A stretch of DNA of 35,836 nt from an uncultured Oscillospiraceae bacterium. GTDB lineage: Bacteria > Bacillota > Clostridia > Oscillospirales > Oscillospiraceae. The notes under the pieces were generated by a model. The model saw only the letters and a program-made list of their open reading frames with translations. It was not told the origin of the DNA and did no database searches. Positions 16,001 through 23,495 of this stretch are shown here, in pieces. Every line of letters starts with the position of its first letter. Position 1 is the first letter of the stretch. Location: positions 1 to 35,836 of the forward strand of contig CAJTVO010000017.1 in the NCBI GenBank assembly GCA_910579485.1, in the 5' to 3' direction. The translations under genes and the position numbers were made by a program.

Positions 16001-17909
16001 TGTCCTGGGGCTGGCGGAAGGTGACGATCACGTGCTCGTTGCGCCACCAGTTCTGGACCGTCCAGTGGGTGCGGTAGTCTCCGTCCGCCATATAGTTGGG
16101 CGTGAATCCGCCGGGGTAGGCCGCTCCGTCTATGTTGCCCGGGTCCGCCAGCCGGATGGAGGCGATATCCTGCCAGTCCAGCACGCCCAGCGCGGGGATC
16201 CCGGCGGGCCGCTCGTAGACCACGGCCTTGGGCGTCCCGGCGGCGATCCGGGAGGGGCCGCTGCGGCCCATGTCGTTCCCGGCCACGATGTAAAGATAGT
16301 AGGTCACGCCGTTGGTCAGGCCCGTGAGGGTGGTCCCCGTGGCGGTCAGGGTCTCGCCCAGGGGGATGTAAGAATCCGTGGAGGCGTTCTCCCGGTCGGT
16401 GTAATACAGCTCATACCAGGTCGCGCCCTTGGCGGCCTTCCAGCCTACCTCCAGAGCCCCGTCCAGGGAGGTGACGCTGACCATATCCGGCGCTTTCGGC
16501 GCGGAGGCCGGCTGGGGGATGGCGGTGACAGGCTGGGAGGGCTTGCCGCTCCAGGAGCCGTTGACCGCCGTGACGGTGAACCGGTATTCCTTCAGGTTGT
16601 CCAGCCCGGTGATCTCCGCCCGGTTGACCTCCACGTAGAGGGACCCGGTCTGCCGGGCATCGGACAGGCACTCCCAGTCCACCCGGTAGCCGGTGATGTT
16701 GGGCAGCCGGTTCCAGGTGAGGTCCACCTTCCCGTCCCCGGCCTCGGCGGTCAGGCCCTTGACCCGGGCTTCGGCGGCCTCGGGGTCCAGGGGCACCATC
16801 TCTTTGAGGAACTGGATGGATTCCACGGCGGCAAAGCCGTCCTCGGTCTTGGTGACGGTGATGGTGATCTTCTTCACCGCCACCCGGCGGCCCAGGTCGA
16901 TGGTGATGACGGCGTCCTCCGCCTGGGGCAGGCTGAGGGTCTGCGCCCCGCCGGAACGGGCGGAGTCAAAGGCGTGGAAGGTGCTCTCCCCGTACTCGTC
17001 CACGATCTCTGCCACGCCGGCCAGGATGGGGGCGTCGCCGGTGCTTTCGATCTGCAGCTGTTCCATCTCCACGGGCTCGCGGAAGGGGATGGGGAGGACG
17101 ATCTCCCCGTTCTCATGGGCCTGGAAGACCACGGGCGAGCCCCCGGCCTGGAACAGGTCCGCCGGATCGCCGGAGAGCAGGATCACGCCCTCCCGCTCCA
17201 TCTCCGCGTTCAGGCCGGACATGTCCACCGGCGGGGCCAGCAGGGCGGTCTCCAGCACCTGGGCCTGGCCCTCCGCGCCAGTCTGCCGGTTGACGCAGGC
17301 CAGGTCAATGATGTCGATCTCCCCGTCCCCGTTGAGGTCGAAGCGCTCCAGCTCCTGGCTGCCGGCGGAGCCCAGGGCGTCCGCCAGCAGCTCCCGGTCC
17401 TGGGCGTCTACCACGCCGTTCCCGTCAAAGTCGCCCAGCGCGAAGGAGGCGTCGCCGGTGCCCACCACCAGATGGCGGGCGCAGTCGTTCATGACCACCG
17501 TCCGCTCGCAGGTGACGTATCCCCGTCCGGAGAGGCGCAGGGTATAGTTCCCCTGGGGCAGGCCGTCCACCCGGAGGTCCAGGAAGCCGGGCGTTTCCCC
17601 ATAGAGGGGCTCCCCGGCGGCGTCCCGGTGGGAGACGGCGGCGGCATAGCCGGAGAAGGACACGTTCCCGGCGTCCGCCAAATTGGCCGCGCCCAGGTAG
17701 TTCCCCTCCTGCCAAAGCTCCGCCCGGACCTCCCGGCGGCGGAGCTCCGCCAGCGGCTGGTCAAAGTCCAGGCGCACGGTGGCGGAGACGCTGCCGGTGA
17801 CAGCGTCCGCCCCCTGTGCCGCAGGAGCCATCGGGGCCAGCAGGGAAAGGAACATGACCGCGGCCAGCAGGGCCGGGCGCAGCCGGAAGGATCTTTTGCG
17901 TTTTTCCAT
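13008..17909 (-). CDS. Secreted M60-like mucin-type metallopeptidase with dockerin-like repeats
   Basis: The 1633-residue protein has a signal peptide (RPALLAAVMFLSLLAPMAPAAQGA), a beta-sandwich region (38-150), and two calcium-loop repeats like a type I dockerin (GDFDGNGVVDAQD 159-171; FDLNGDGEIDIID 190-202). A galactose-binding-like region (260-370), two fibronectin III units (about 378-465 and 470-560) and an F5/8 C-type discoidin domain (about 575-740) follow. The peptidase has HEIGH (His1087, Glu1088, His1091) and Glu1100 eight residues later, the HExGH-x8-E pattern of M60/enhancin enzymes, which cleave O-glycosylated mucins. Beta modules fill 1250-1633. No LPXTG or SLH anchor is present. 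The start at 17909 follows GAGGA; a start nine codons upstream lacks a site. It is coupled to the SLH gene. Confidence 0.9.
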   Translation of the reverse strand: MEKRKRSFRLRPALLAAVMFLSLLAPMAPAAQGADAVTGSVSATVRLDFDQPLAELRRREVRAELWQEGNYLGAANLADAGNVSFSGYAAAVSHRDAAGEPLYGETPGFLDLRVDGLPQGNYTLRLSGRGYVTCERTVVMNDCARHLVVGTGDASFALGDFDGNGVVDAQDRELLADALGSAGSQELERFDLNGDGEIDIIDLACVNRQTGAEGQAQVLETALLAPPVDMSGLNAEMEREGVILLSGDPADLFQAGGSPVVFQAHENGEIVLPIPFREPVEMEQLQIESTGDAPILAGVAEIVDEYGESTFHAFDSARSGGAQTLSLPQAEDAVITIDLGRRVAVKKITITVTKTEDGFAAVESIQFLKEMVPLDPEAAEARVKGLTAEAGDGKVDLTWNRLPNITGYRVDWECLSDARQTGSLYVEVNRAEITGLDNLKEYRFTVTAVNGSWSGKPSQPVTAIPQPASAPKAPDMVSVTSLDGALEVGWKAAKGATWYELYYTDRENASTDSYIPLGETLTATGTTLTGLTNGVTYYLYIVAGNDMGRSGPSRIAAGTPKAVVYERPAGIPALGVLDWQDIASIRLADPGNIDGAAYPGGFTPNYMADGDYRTHWTVQNWWRNEHVIVTFRQPQDIQAVIWVPRLDGAYASSLRTYSVQVWYTGEDLSGPGHLVTPGTDHNNMSQADVDSWPNVRGNPAVTKFGVLPFTPQKQVAQVSVAVEQVGYAKLSLSELMFLKYDENHRLPDEIGELFADELHTVLASGVTRERINELRRRLESDERNYYMDLDTMADELVLAQELLDGGRSSGVIVDGIDSRSSGEDSKRYGQGGSELQPLGVAAAAGREIAVYATGIPAGKTVTVYATQFNAEASAWQAKAGELVNGRNILTIPQIGSQNTPRGGSLYLTYSGTGPEGIRLHIRRATDIPVLELGGWNAMTDAERSQTISAYLAELDNYLAVNKVGASQTDWRNVTEISTPSVLLSLPAGAVQAGLSRVSDRAAQLENSLLAWEDVLSICQTVQGISGPMESRQNIRCMQMFTGAFMYAAGNHIGIGYGSCSGMVGGAPLSQLPDGAAANSLFGWGIAHEIGHNMDKLGKAEITNNIYALAIQTSDGKQNTFTSRLEASNKYAAIFNKTAQGRAGASGDVFVQLGMYWQLHLAYDGGDKPLDFFNRFFAAWKSGQYFNGASAYDDKVALTASAIAGRNLTDFFTRWGMTLSPETRTKLSGYPDETRAIWYLNDQSRRDRLTGVSAGAGTVSAQASKVGDSQFELTFSAALTSGKVQGYEIRRGDETIAFTTDTTFTDTIGSGNNLTYAYTVTAYDTLGNQIGSAVTQEFRVSYDLLVDPSEYAIRRDANGNVQIDLHKPAAVSGLRLPASVTGGGSFQVFVTEADGTKTLVRDGSFANSSQPLESDRFISYFHLANAPEDDARIGTYQAKSVTISGIPENIALSDVRLISYVGDDIAFRSGPTVGKMSEDYRYGDGANDVIRKGSLIIVGTFSGDPVYNTVRIEGEFAPPDMAAANGENGTGSAVTRYLNGYALLFADEQADGIYTNISNGIFIFVPDVQAEKELQAGETSCGSENVLPSRIRAELWRTDTPDSAEGTRRTAQTMWINSPGGSELPLVVLEGGSK

Positions 17910-18008
17910 CGTTGATTTCCTCGCTTTCTGAATCATTGCTGTGCTGTTGTTTGCCGGATAGGATATTGCGCTGCGTGTTATACCGCCCTGCGGCGGTCTG
18001 ACGGCGTT

Positions 18009-19301
18009 TCAGGAGCGGCAATCGGTCATAATGCGGATGATTTCCCGGTCCGTCTCCCGCATACCGAAGCGGCCCAGGCGGCCGATGTTGGCGATGGTCT
18101 CCTCCACGCCCTTGGTGACGATGCCCTCGCCGCCCCGGAACTGCTGCCCGCTGCGGAACATGTGGTACCCCAGGACGCCCGCGTCCACGGCGGCGGCGAT
18201 CTTGGCGGCGCAGGAGGGTTTCGCCCCGTCGCAGATCATGCCGGAGATGGTGGCCAATGCGTTGACCAGGGTATGCCCCACCTCCCGGCGGCCCCCGCCG
18301 TGGAGATAGGCCACCGCCGCTCCGGCGGCGCACCCGGCGCTGACCGCGCCGCAGTAGGCGCTCAGCCGCCCGATGCCGGTCTTCATGTGGATGGTCAGCA
18401 GATCGCTGAGGACCACCGCCCGGAGGAGCTTCTCATGACTCACGCCCAGCTCCTGGGCGTACACCGCCACGGGTACCGAGGCGGTGATCCCCTGGTTGCC
18501 GCTGCCGGAGACGATGATGACCGGCATCTCGCACCCGCTCATCCGGGCATCGGACCCGGCGGCGGCCATGTACCGGGCCCGGACCTTCACGTCCTCGCCG
18601 TAGTACTCCTGGAGGACCTTGCCGATGTTGGCCCCCCAGTCCCGGGCCATGCCCTCTTGGGCGATGGCGCAGTTGTACTCCAGCTGCCGCTCCACCGGCG
18701 CGGCCACGTCCTCCAGCGCCACGGTATCCGCAAAATCCACGATGGCGTCCACCGACAGGCAGCTCCGGTCCGTCAGGCCGCTGGCGGCCTCCCCGGCGGG
18801 CGTCACCGTGCCGCATTTCAGCAGGGGCTCCCCGTTTTTCTCGATGAGCACGATGTTGGTGTGGTAGTCCGCGATGCGCAGCCGCACGCTGTCCCCTCCC
18901 GCCCAGAGGGTGAGGATCACATCGAAGACCACCTCCCCCGGCGCGGGCCGGACCTGGATCTCGCGGCTCTCCAGGTAGTCCTTGATCTCCGCCTTCTGCT
19001 CCTGGGTGACGGAGGAGATGACCTCCAGTATCTTCCCCGGGTCTCCGGCCACCGCGCCGGCCGCGGCGGCGGCGGCAATGCCCTTGAGTCCGCCGGTGTT
19101 GGGGACCACTACGCTCTTGACGTTTTTGATGATATTCCCGCTGGCTTCCACCAGCATCCGCTCCGGCAGGCAGCCCAGGACCTCCCGGGCCTTGGCGGCG
19201 CCGTAGGCGATGGCGATGGGCTCCGTACAGCCCATGGCCGGGACCAGCTCCTCCCGGAGGATCTGAACAAAATGGCGGTAGCGGGAGTCGGTTTTTTCCA
19301 T
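18009..19301 (-). CDS. cyuA: L-cysteine desulfidase family protein (CyuA / UPF0597)
   Basis: The 430-residue protein matches the UPF0597/CyuA family: PAMGCTEPIAIAYGAAKARE at 21-40 with the cluster-binding Cys25, an Ala/Gly-rich GIAAAAAAGAVAGDPG stretch, and C-terminal ISGMICDGAKPSCAAK with two more Cys. Family members are oxygen-sensitive [4Fe-4S] enzymes related to the alpha subunit of L-serine dehydratase, and they convert L-cysteine to pyruvate, ammonia and sulfide in anaerobes. Length and motifs are normal. GGAGAGATGTT precedes the ATG at 19301. It lies 34 bp after the VanZ-like gene on the same strand. L-serine dehydratase or another lyase activity cannot be excluded from sequence alone. 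A small hairpin (17982-17997) without U run follows. Confidence 0.85.
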   Translation of the reverse strand: MEKTDSRYRHFVQILREELVPAMGCTEPIAIAYGAAKAREVLGCLPERMLVEASGNIIKNVKSVVVPNTGGLKGIAAAAAAGAVAGDPGKILEVISSVTQEQKAEIKDYLESREIQVRPAPGEVVFDVILTLWAGGDSVRLRIADYHTNIVLIEKNGEPLLKCGTVTPAGEAASGLTDRSCLSVDAIVDFADTVALEDVAAPVERQLEYNCAIAQEGMARDWGANIGKVLQEYYGEDVKVRARYMAAAGSDARMSGCEMPVIIVSGSGNQGITASVPVAVYAQELGVSHEKLLRAVVLSDLLTIHMKTGIGRLSAYCGAVSAGCAAGAAVAYLHGGGRREVGHTLVNALATISGMICDGAKPSCAAKIAAAVDAGVLGYHMFRSGQQFRGGEGIVTKGVEETIANIGRLGRFGMRETDREIIRIMTDCRS

Positions 19302-19335
19302 AACATCTCTCCTTCTCAGGAATTTATCGCTGCGA

Positions 19336-19887
19336 TCATTGCGGCGGCAAATGCTGCCCCAACTTTTTCAGACGGTCCAATATCCAAAACGCGGCCGGCC
19401 TGAAAACCAGATAAAGACCGTATCCCAGTATCCCGCCGGTCATATTGGTGATGATGTCCGTGATATCCGAGGAGCGGGTGCCGTTGATAAGCGGCTGCAG
19501 CAGCTCTATACCCAGGGTCATCAAAAAACAGAAAAATACCGTCCTGCCAAATTTGGCCGTCCTGTTCCCGGCCAGCGGAAACAGGAAGCCGAAGGGCATG
19601 GTCATGATAACGTTCAGCAGCACCTGCCTTAAAAAATCCCCCCGCCCCGCCAGGACGTCAACAAACGGGATCAGGTTCATGGGCGAATAGGGATGGTTGA
19701 ACAGGAAGGGCAGCGATACGATCACCGGCATCAGGGTAACATAGAGCACCAGGGAGAGGTAGACATACAGAAGCGTGTTGACAAACAGTACGTCCAGGCC
19801 CTCGCGGCGCCACCTGCGGTAAAAAAACCGGGCGTATAACAGCGCCAAGGCCGCAAAATCAATGAAGTACTTCATAGCATTTCTCAA
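19336..19887 (-). CDS. VanZ-like membrane protein
   Basis: The 183-residue protein has four to five hydrophobic helices (about 7-20, 33-60, 85-108, 114-132 and 153-170) and the VanZ pattern: NLIPFVDVLAGRGDF, then LLNVIMTMPFGFLFPL and LGIELLQPLINGTRSSDITDIITNMTGGILGYGLY. VanZ homologues give low-level teicoplanin resistance in enterococci, but the wide family is mostly uncharacterised, so a resistance role should not be assumed. The start at 19887 is TTG, chosen because GGAGG lies 8 bases before it; ATG at 19875 is the alternative and sits too far from that site. It lies between the MATE exporter and cyuA, 31 bp from the former. Confidence 0.85.
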   Translation of the reverse strand: MRNAMKYFIDFAALALLYARFFYRRWRREGLDVLFVNTLLYVYLSLVLYVTLMPVIVSLPFLFNHPYSPMNLIPFVDVLAGRGDFLRQVLLNVIMTMPFGFLFPLAGNRTAKFGRTVFFCFLMTLGIELLQPLINGTRSSDITDIITNMTGGILGYGLYLVFRPAAFWILDRLKKLGQHLPPQ

Positions 19888-19918
19888 ACGCCGGACCTCC
19901 AGTCCAAAACAGGCCGTC

Positions 19919-21307
19919 TCAGCCCTTTTCCTCTGTAAAAAGACCCTCCCGGGTGATGTTCTTCAGCCAGGTCCCCTTCCGGTAGTGGCCAAGGACCCAG
20001 GGCCACTTGACAAATTCGTCGGTACACAGCAGGAAATACACCCACATGACCGGCAGTTTCAGCGCGAAGGCGGCGATGAATCCCAGGGGCACCGCGTAGC
20101 ACCACATATCGATGGTATCGCAGACGAACCCGAACCGGCTGTCTCCCCCGGCCCGGAACACGCCGGCGATCAGGGTGGTATTCACCGCCGCGCCCATGAC
20201 GTAGTAGGTGTTGATAAGGAGCATATTCCGCAGGTAATACATGGCCTGCTCCGACAGGGACTCCCTTGCGTAGGCCATGACCAGCGGCATGGCCGCCAGC
20301 ACGATCAGCCCGCCGATGGCACCGGTGATGACCGTCAGCTTCATCAGCTTTTTGGCGCCCTCCCGGGCCTCCTCCAGCTTGTTCTCCCCGATGATGTTCC
20401 CCAGAAGGATGCCTCCGGCGCTGGCCATGCCGAAGCAGAGGATGGTGCCGAAGTTGCGCACCACCACCACGAAGGAATTGGCCGCCACCGCGTCGGTGCC
20501 TAGGTGGCCGATGATCACCGAGTACATGGAGAAAGCCACGCTCCAGCTGATGTCGTTCCCCAGCGCGGGAAGGGACAGACGGACGAAGTCGGAGAACAGC
20601 AGCTTGTTGCGCGCGAAGATGTACCGAAGGTTCAGATGCACGTCCTTGCTGAGGACGGACACCACGATGCAGGCCGCCAGCTCGATAAGACGGGACAGGC
20701 TGGTAGCCAGGGCTACCCCCATGGCGCCCAGCTTGGGCGCGCCGAAGAGTCCGAAGATCCACACCGCGTTGAGGATGATGTTCAGGGAAAAGGCCAGCAC
20801 GTTCATCACGGTGCTGATGACCACCCGGTTGATGCTCCGCAGCACCGCCAGATAGACCTCCACCACGCCCCAGCAGAGGTAGGCCACGCTCATGCAGCGG
20901 AGGTAGGACGCGCCGATGGAGATGAGCTCCGCATCGTCGGTGAACAGCAGCATCATGGTCTCCGGCATCAGCAGCGCCGCCGCCGCGAAGGCCGCCGCGA
21001 TGGGGATGGAGAAGCGCATGGCGATGCCCTCCACCACCTGGATGGCCCGCATGTCCCCCTTGCCGTAGTACTGGGCGCAGAGGATGGTGACGCCGGTGCC
21101 CAGTCCGTAGAAGACCATGAACAGCACGCTGGCGTACTGGGCGGCCAGGGAGACCGCCGAGATGGAGGACTGTCCCACATAGTTGAGCATCACCACGTCG
21201 GCGGAGCTGACGGCGGCGCTCAACAGGTTCTGGATGATGATCGGCAGGACCAGCTTGAAGATCTGGCTGTAAAAATCGTCCCTGCCCAGACGTCTCGTTT
21301 TTTCCAT
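19919..21307 (-). CDS. MATE family multidrug/metabolite exporter
   Basis: The 462-residue integral membrane protein shows twelve hydrophobic helices in two similar halves and the MATE start FKLVLPIIIQNLLSAAVSSADVVMLNYVG. LGTGVTILCAQYYGKGDMRAIQ (helix 2-3 loop) and its counterpart SAGGILLGNIIGENKLEEAREGAKK in the second half are the conserved repeats. MATE proteins export cationic drugs or metabolites in exchange for Na+ or H+; the substrate is not predictable. The ATG at 21307 follows a GGAAGGGA-type ribosome site. It lies 34 bp after the sirtuin gene and 31 bp before the VanZ-like gene, consistent with one transcript. The C-terminus ends in a charged tail (REGLFTEEKG). Confidence 0.92.
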   Translation of the reverse strand: MEKTRRLGRDDFYSQIFKLVLPIIIQNLLSAAVSSADVVMLNYVGQSSISAVSLAAQYASVLFMVFYGLGTGVTILCAQYYGKGDMRAIQVVEGIAMRFSIPIAAAFAAAALLMPETMMLLFTDDAELISIGASYLRCMSVAYLCWGVVEVYLAVLRSINRVVISTVMNVLAFSLNIILNAVWIFGLFGAPKLGAMGVALATSLSRLIELAACIVVSVLSKDVHLNLRYIFARNKLLFSDFVRLSLPALGNDISWSVAFSMYSVIIGHLGTDAVAANSFVVVVRNFGTILCFGMASAGGILLGNIIGENKLEEAREGAKKLMKLTVITGAIGGLIVLAAMPLVMAYARESLSEQAMYYLRNMLLINTYYVMGAAVNTTLIAGVFRAGGDSRFGFVCDTIDMWCYAVPLGFIAAFALKLPVMWVYFLLCTDEFVKWPWVLGHYRKGTWLKNITREGLFTEEKG

Positions 21308-21341
21308 GCTTCCCTCTTCCGTCTTTTTGTGATATGATGAG

Positions 21342-22052
21342 CTAGAGCTGGGACATCACTTCCCCGATGGGCCCCGTAATGGTGAGGTCCGCCCCGGTGC
21401 CCAGGGCGGTCTTGTTGATGACCACCAGCTTGTCCCCCCGGTAGTAGCGCACCAGCCCCGCCGCCGGGTACACCGTCAGGGACGTGCCCCCGATGATGAG
21501 CACGTCCGCCTGCCGGATGGCGGAGACGGACTTTGCCAGCACGTCCTCGCTGAGGCCCTCCTCGTAGAGGACCACGTCGGGCTTGACGATGCCGCCGCAC
21601 CGGCACCGGGGCACGCCAGCGCTGCCGGTGACGCATTCCACTCCGTGGAACGCGCCGCACTTGGCGCAGTAGTTCCGCAGGACGCTCCCGTGGAGCTCCA
21701 GGACGTTTTTGCTCCCCGCCTTCTGGTGGAGGCCGTCGATGTTCTGGGTGATGACGGCTTTCAGCTTTCCCGCCGCTTCCCACTCCGCCAGCTTTTTGTG
21801 GGCGGCGTTGGGCTGGGCGTCCAGGTAGAGCATCTTGTTGCGGTAGAAGCGGAAAAATTCCTCGGGGTTTGATTCATAGAAGCTGTGGCTCAGGATGGTC
21901 TCCGGAGGGTAGTCGTACTCCTGGTTATAGAGGCCGTCCGTGCTCCGGAAATCGGGGATGCCGCTCTCTGTGCTGACTCCGGCTCCGCCGAAGAAGACGA
22001 TGTTTTCGCTTTGGCCGATCCAGTCCTTCAGTTTTTTGACGGCTTCCATCAT
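21342..22052 (-). CDS. cobB: NAD-dependent protein deacylase (sirtuin)
   Basis: The 236-residue protein is a bacterial Sir2 enzyme that removes acyl groups from lysines using NAD+. Motifs in order: FFGGAGVSTESGIPDFRS (NAD binding, 20-37), ITQNIDGLHQKAGS (101-114), catalytic His121 in ELHGS, zinc Cys129, Cys132, Cys150 and Cys152, and IIGGTSLTVYPAAGL (nucleotide binding). All key residues are present and the length is typical. Two adjacent ATG codons stand at the start (22050-22052 and 22047-22049) behind AAGGAGGG; which is used cannot be told. It is the first gene of the minus-strand run, next to the hairpin-rich gap that probably holds its promoter. Cytosolic. Confidence 0.94.
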   Translation of the reverse strand: MMEAVKKLKDWIGQSENIVFFGGAGVSTESGIPDFRSTDGLYNQEYDYPPETILSHSFYESNPEEFFRFYRNKMLYLDAQPNAAHKKLAEWEAAGKLKAVITQNIDGLHQKAGSKNVLELHGSVLRNYCAKCGAFHGVECVTGSAGVPRCRCGGIVKPDVVLYEEGLSEDVLAKSVSAIRQADVLIIGGTSLTVYPAAGLVRYYRGDKLVVINKTALGTGADLTITGPIGEVMSQL

Positions 22053-22095
22053 AGGGGGTTCCCTCCTTCATGTGCGTATCACGGCGGGTTTATCT

Positions 22096-22224
22096 GCGGC
22101 CCTGCGGGCCGCACCGCTTTCCGTTTCTATTCGATAGCCCGGGGCTTACGCAGCCCCGGACCCTGCGGTTACTTTTGCCGCGCGGCAAAAGTAACCAAAA
22201 ACGCGCCAGAACCAATGGTTCTGG
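22096..22224. repeat. Cluster of four perfect hairpins in a non-coding gap
   Basis: Four inverted repeats lie within 130 bp: GCGGCCC/GGGCCGC (22096-22112), CCGGGGCT/AGCCCCGG (22139-22159), GGTTACTTTTGCC/GGCAAAAGTAACC (22167-22196, 13-bp arms) and CCAGAACCA/TGGTTCTGG (22206-22224). None has a U run. The GTTACTTTTGCC palindrome recalls repetitive extragenic elements seen across bacterial genomes. The rest of 22225-22470 is GC-rich and shows no gene. Confidence 0.6.
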
Positions 22225-22539
22225 ACTCCTTTCTCGGGGCCGCCCTTGGGCGTCCACCTCGGCGGGGGAGGAAAGGGCTGTGCGGCAGGGTTCTTGGTTA
22301 GGCGAAGCCTCCGAATTGGTGGTACTTCTTCAGCCGCTCTGGTACGTGTAGAAGTCCGCCTGCCGGCCTTTCAAAGGGGTGCTGCGGTGCAAGGGGCACT
22401 TGTTCTAATGGTACATTTTGCAAATTCGCACCCTTTATGCCAGACCCTCGTGCCGAGTGCCGCGAGGCAACCAGCACTATCGGTAGAACTGTGCGCAAGA
22501 GTAAGCACCTGTATTCGAAAGAGGAAAAAGCTGTTGTAA

Positions 22540-23103
22540 AATAGCGGCATGGAAGAAAAAGGCCCAGTACAGCGACTTGACAGATGAGCAGTGGAAAGAA
22601 CTCGCCTCACTGTATACGGGGATGTGCAGCGGCACGTGGAGCAACCGGGAATTGACAGGCACTGTGCTGTACTTGGTGGATTCTGAGTACAAATGGAGAC
22701 AGTTGCCCCATAATTTTCTGCCGTATTCAGCAGTACACAAATTTTATCGCCGCGCTCGGATCAGTGGGCTGTGGGATAAAATCCTGGAGTATCTTGCAGA
22801 AAAGACATAAGCAAACGCCGGACGTAAGGAGAGTTCGAGCTACGCGATCATTGATTTCCTGAGTGTGAAAACGGTAGCAGCCAGCAAAGAACGCGGAATT
22901 GACGGAGGGAAAAAACGAAAGGCAGGAAGCGTCACATTGCAGTGGATGTGCTGGGCTGCCTGTTGTCTGTTGCGGCTCATGCTGCCAATATTCATGACAT
23001 AAAAGGTGGAATATCTACCGCTAAACGAGCATATGCACGATATCCATCTGTTCAGAAGTTCTGTGCGGACGCAGGATATTGAGGGACTTTCGTTTTTGCC
23101 CTA
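22540..23103 (+). pseudogene. Decayed IS5-family transposase
   Basis: The first part reads KKAQYSDLTDEQWKELASLY and continues to WRQLPHNFLPYSAVHKFYRRARISGLWDKILEYL, the N-terminal DUF4096 domain of IS5-group transposases; it stops at 22808-22810. Further on, SSYAIIDFLSVKTVAASKERGIDGGKK (about 22830-22915) continues the same protein, but the frame then shifts by one: RKRHIAVDVLGCLLSVAAHAANIHDIKGG follows in another phase, and a TGA interrupts KFCADAGY-GTFV near 23084. The C-terminal catalytic Glu region is missing. The normal ATG is not evident: the frame is open before KKAQ but shows no start with a ribosome site. Clear remains of an insertion sequence at the left edge of the restriction island; terminal inverted repeats were not found. 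Confidence 0.85.
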
Positions 23104-23240
23104 CAATTAAGTGTTTTGCACCTAAGTATAAACAAATTAAAAATCGTGTGGATTTATCATTTTATTGCTTTTTCTAACTGAATATGCTAACATAAAACAA
23201 AGCACAGTTAGTATTTAGGTCTCGGCAGTAGGTATCCATA

Positions 23241-23270
23241 GCAATGCTCTGCTGGGCAGCAGAGCATTGC
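23241..23270. terminator. 13-bp perfect hairpin
   Basis: The perfect stem with a GGGC loop has the shape of a terminator but is followed by TTGTATATC rather than a U run. It may end transcription from the transposase side, or be the relic of a mobile element end. Confidence 0.4.
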
Positions 23271-23366
23271 TTGTATATCAAGATGGAGCACATCACGGAA
23301 ATCGTGCAAAATACTTGTGAGATATAAAGAGGTAGTTAATGTCATGAGGCCGGGCAATAAAAGCAA

Positions 23367-23477
23367 ATGCTGATCGAATCAGTTACTGATATGGTCAAAA
23401 AGGCTATTGATCCGACGTCTGTCGGTGCTAACATAGGACGTACTCTCGGCCTAAAAATAAGCGAGCTGGTCACATGA
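23367..23477 (+). CDS. Very small ORF upstream of the methyltransferase (36 aa)
   Basis: The 36-codon frame encodes MLIESVTDMVKKAIDP followed by TSVGANIGRTLGLKISELVT and ends 18 bp before the first methyltransferase. A TAA closes the frame just upstream, and no ribosome site is visible before ATG 23367. The composition is protein-like, with an amphipathic first helix. It could be the tail of a deleted gene, possibly a regulator, or a leader peptide. I do not recognise it. Confidence 0.28.
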   Translation: MLIESVTDMVKKAIDPTSVGANIGRTLGLKISELVT

Positions 23478-23495
23478 CGGCCAAAGGAGGGCTTT

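Larger units (their letters stand above)
23104..23495. other. AT-rich gap left of the restriction island
   Basis: The 392 bp hold a perfect 13-bp hairpin (GCAATGCTCTGCT 23241-23253 / AGCAGAGCATTGC 23258-23270), a 36-codon ORF described separately, and the ribosome site of the first methyltransferase. No convincing promoter, RNA gene or CRISPR repeat was seen. Confidence 0.5.

Noticed and set aside
13647..17915. 1422-codon plus-strand frame opposite the M60 gene
   Set aside because: Very long but with repetitive Gly/Val/Gln/His composition typical of antisense shadows; the minus strand carries signal peptide, domains and HEIGH motif.
17982..17997. Terminator after the cysteine desulfidase gene
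   Set aside because: The 6-bp stem ACCGCC/GGCGGT has no U run and is weak, so transcription may continue into the M60 gene.
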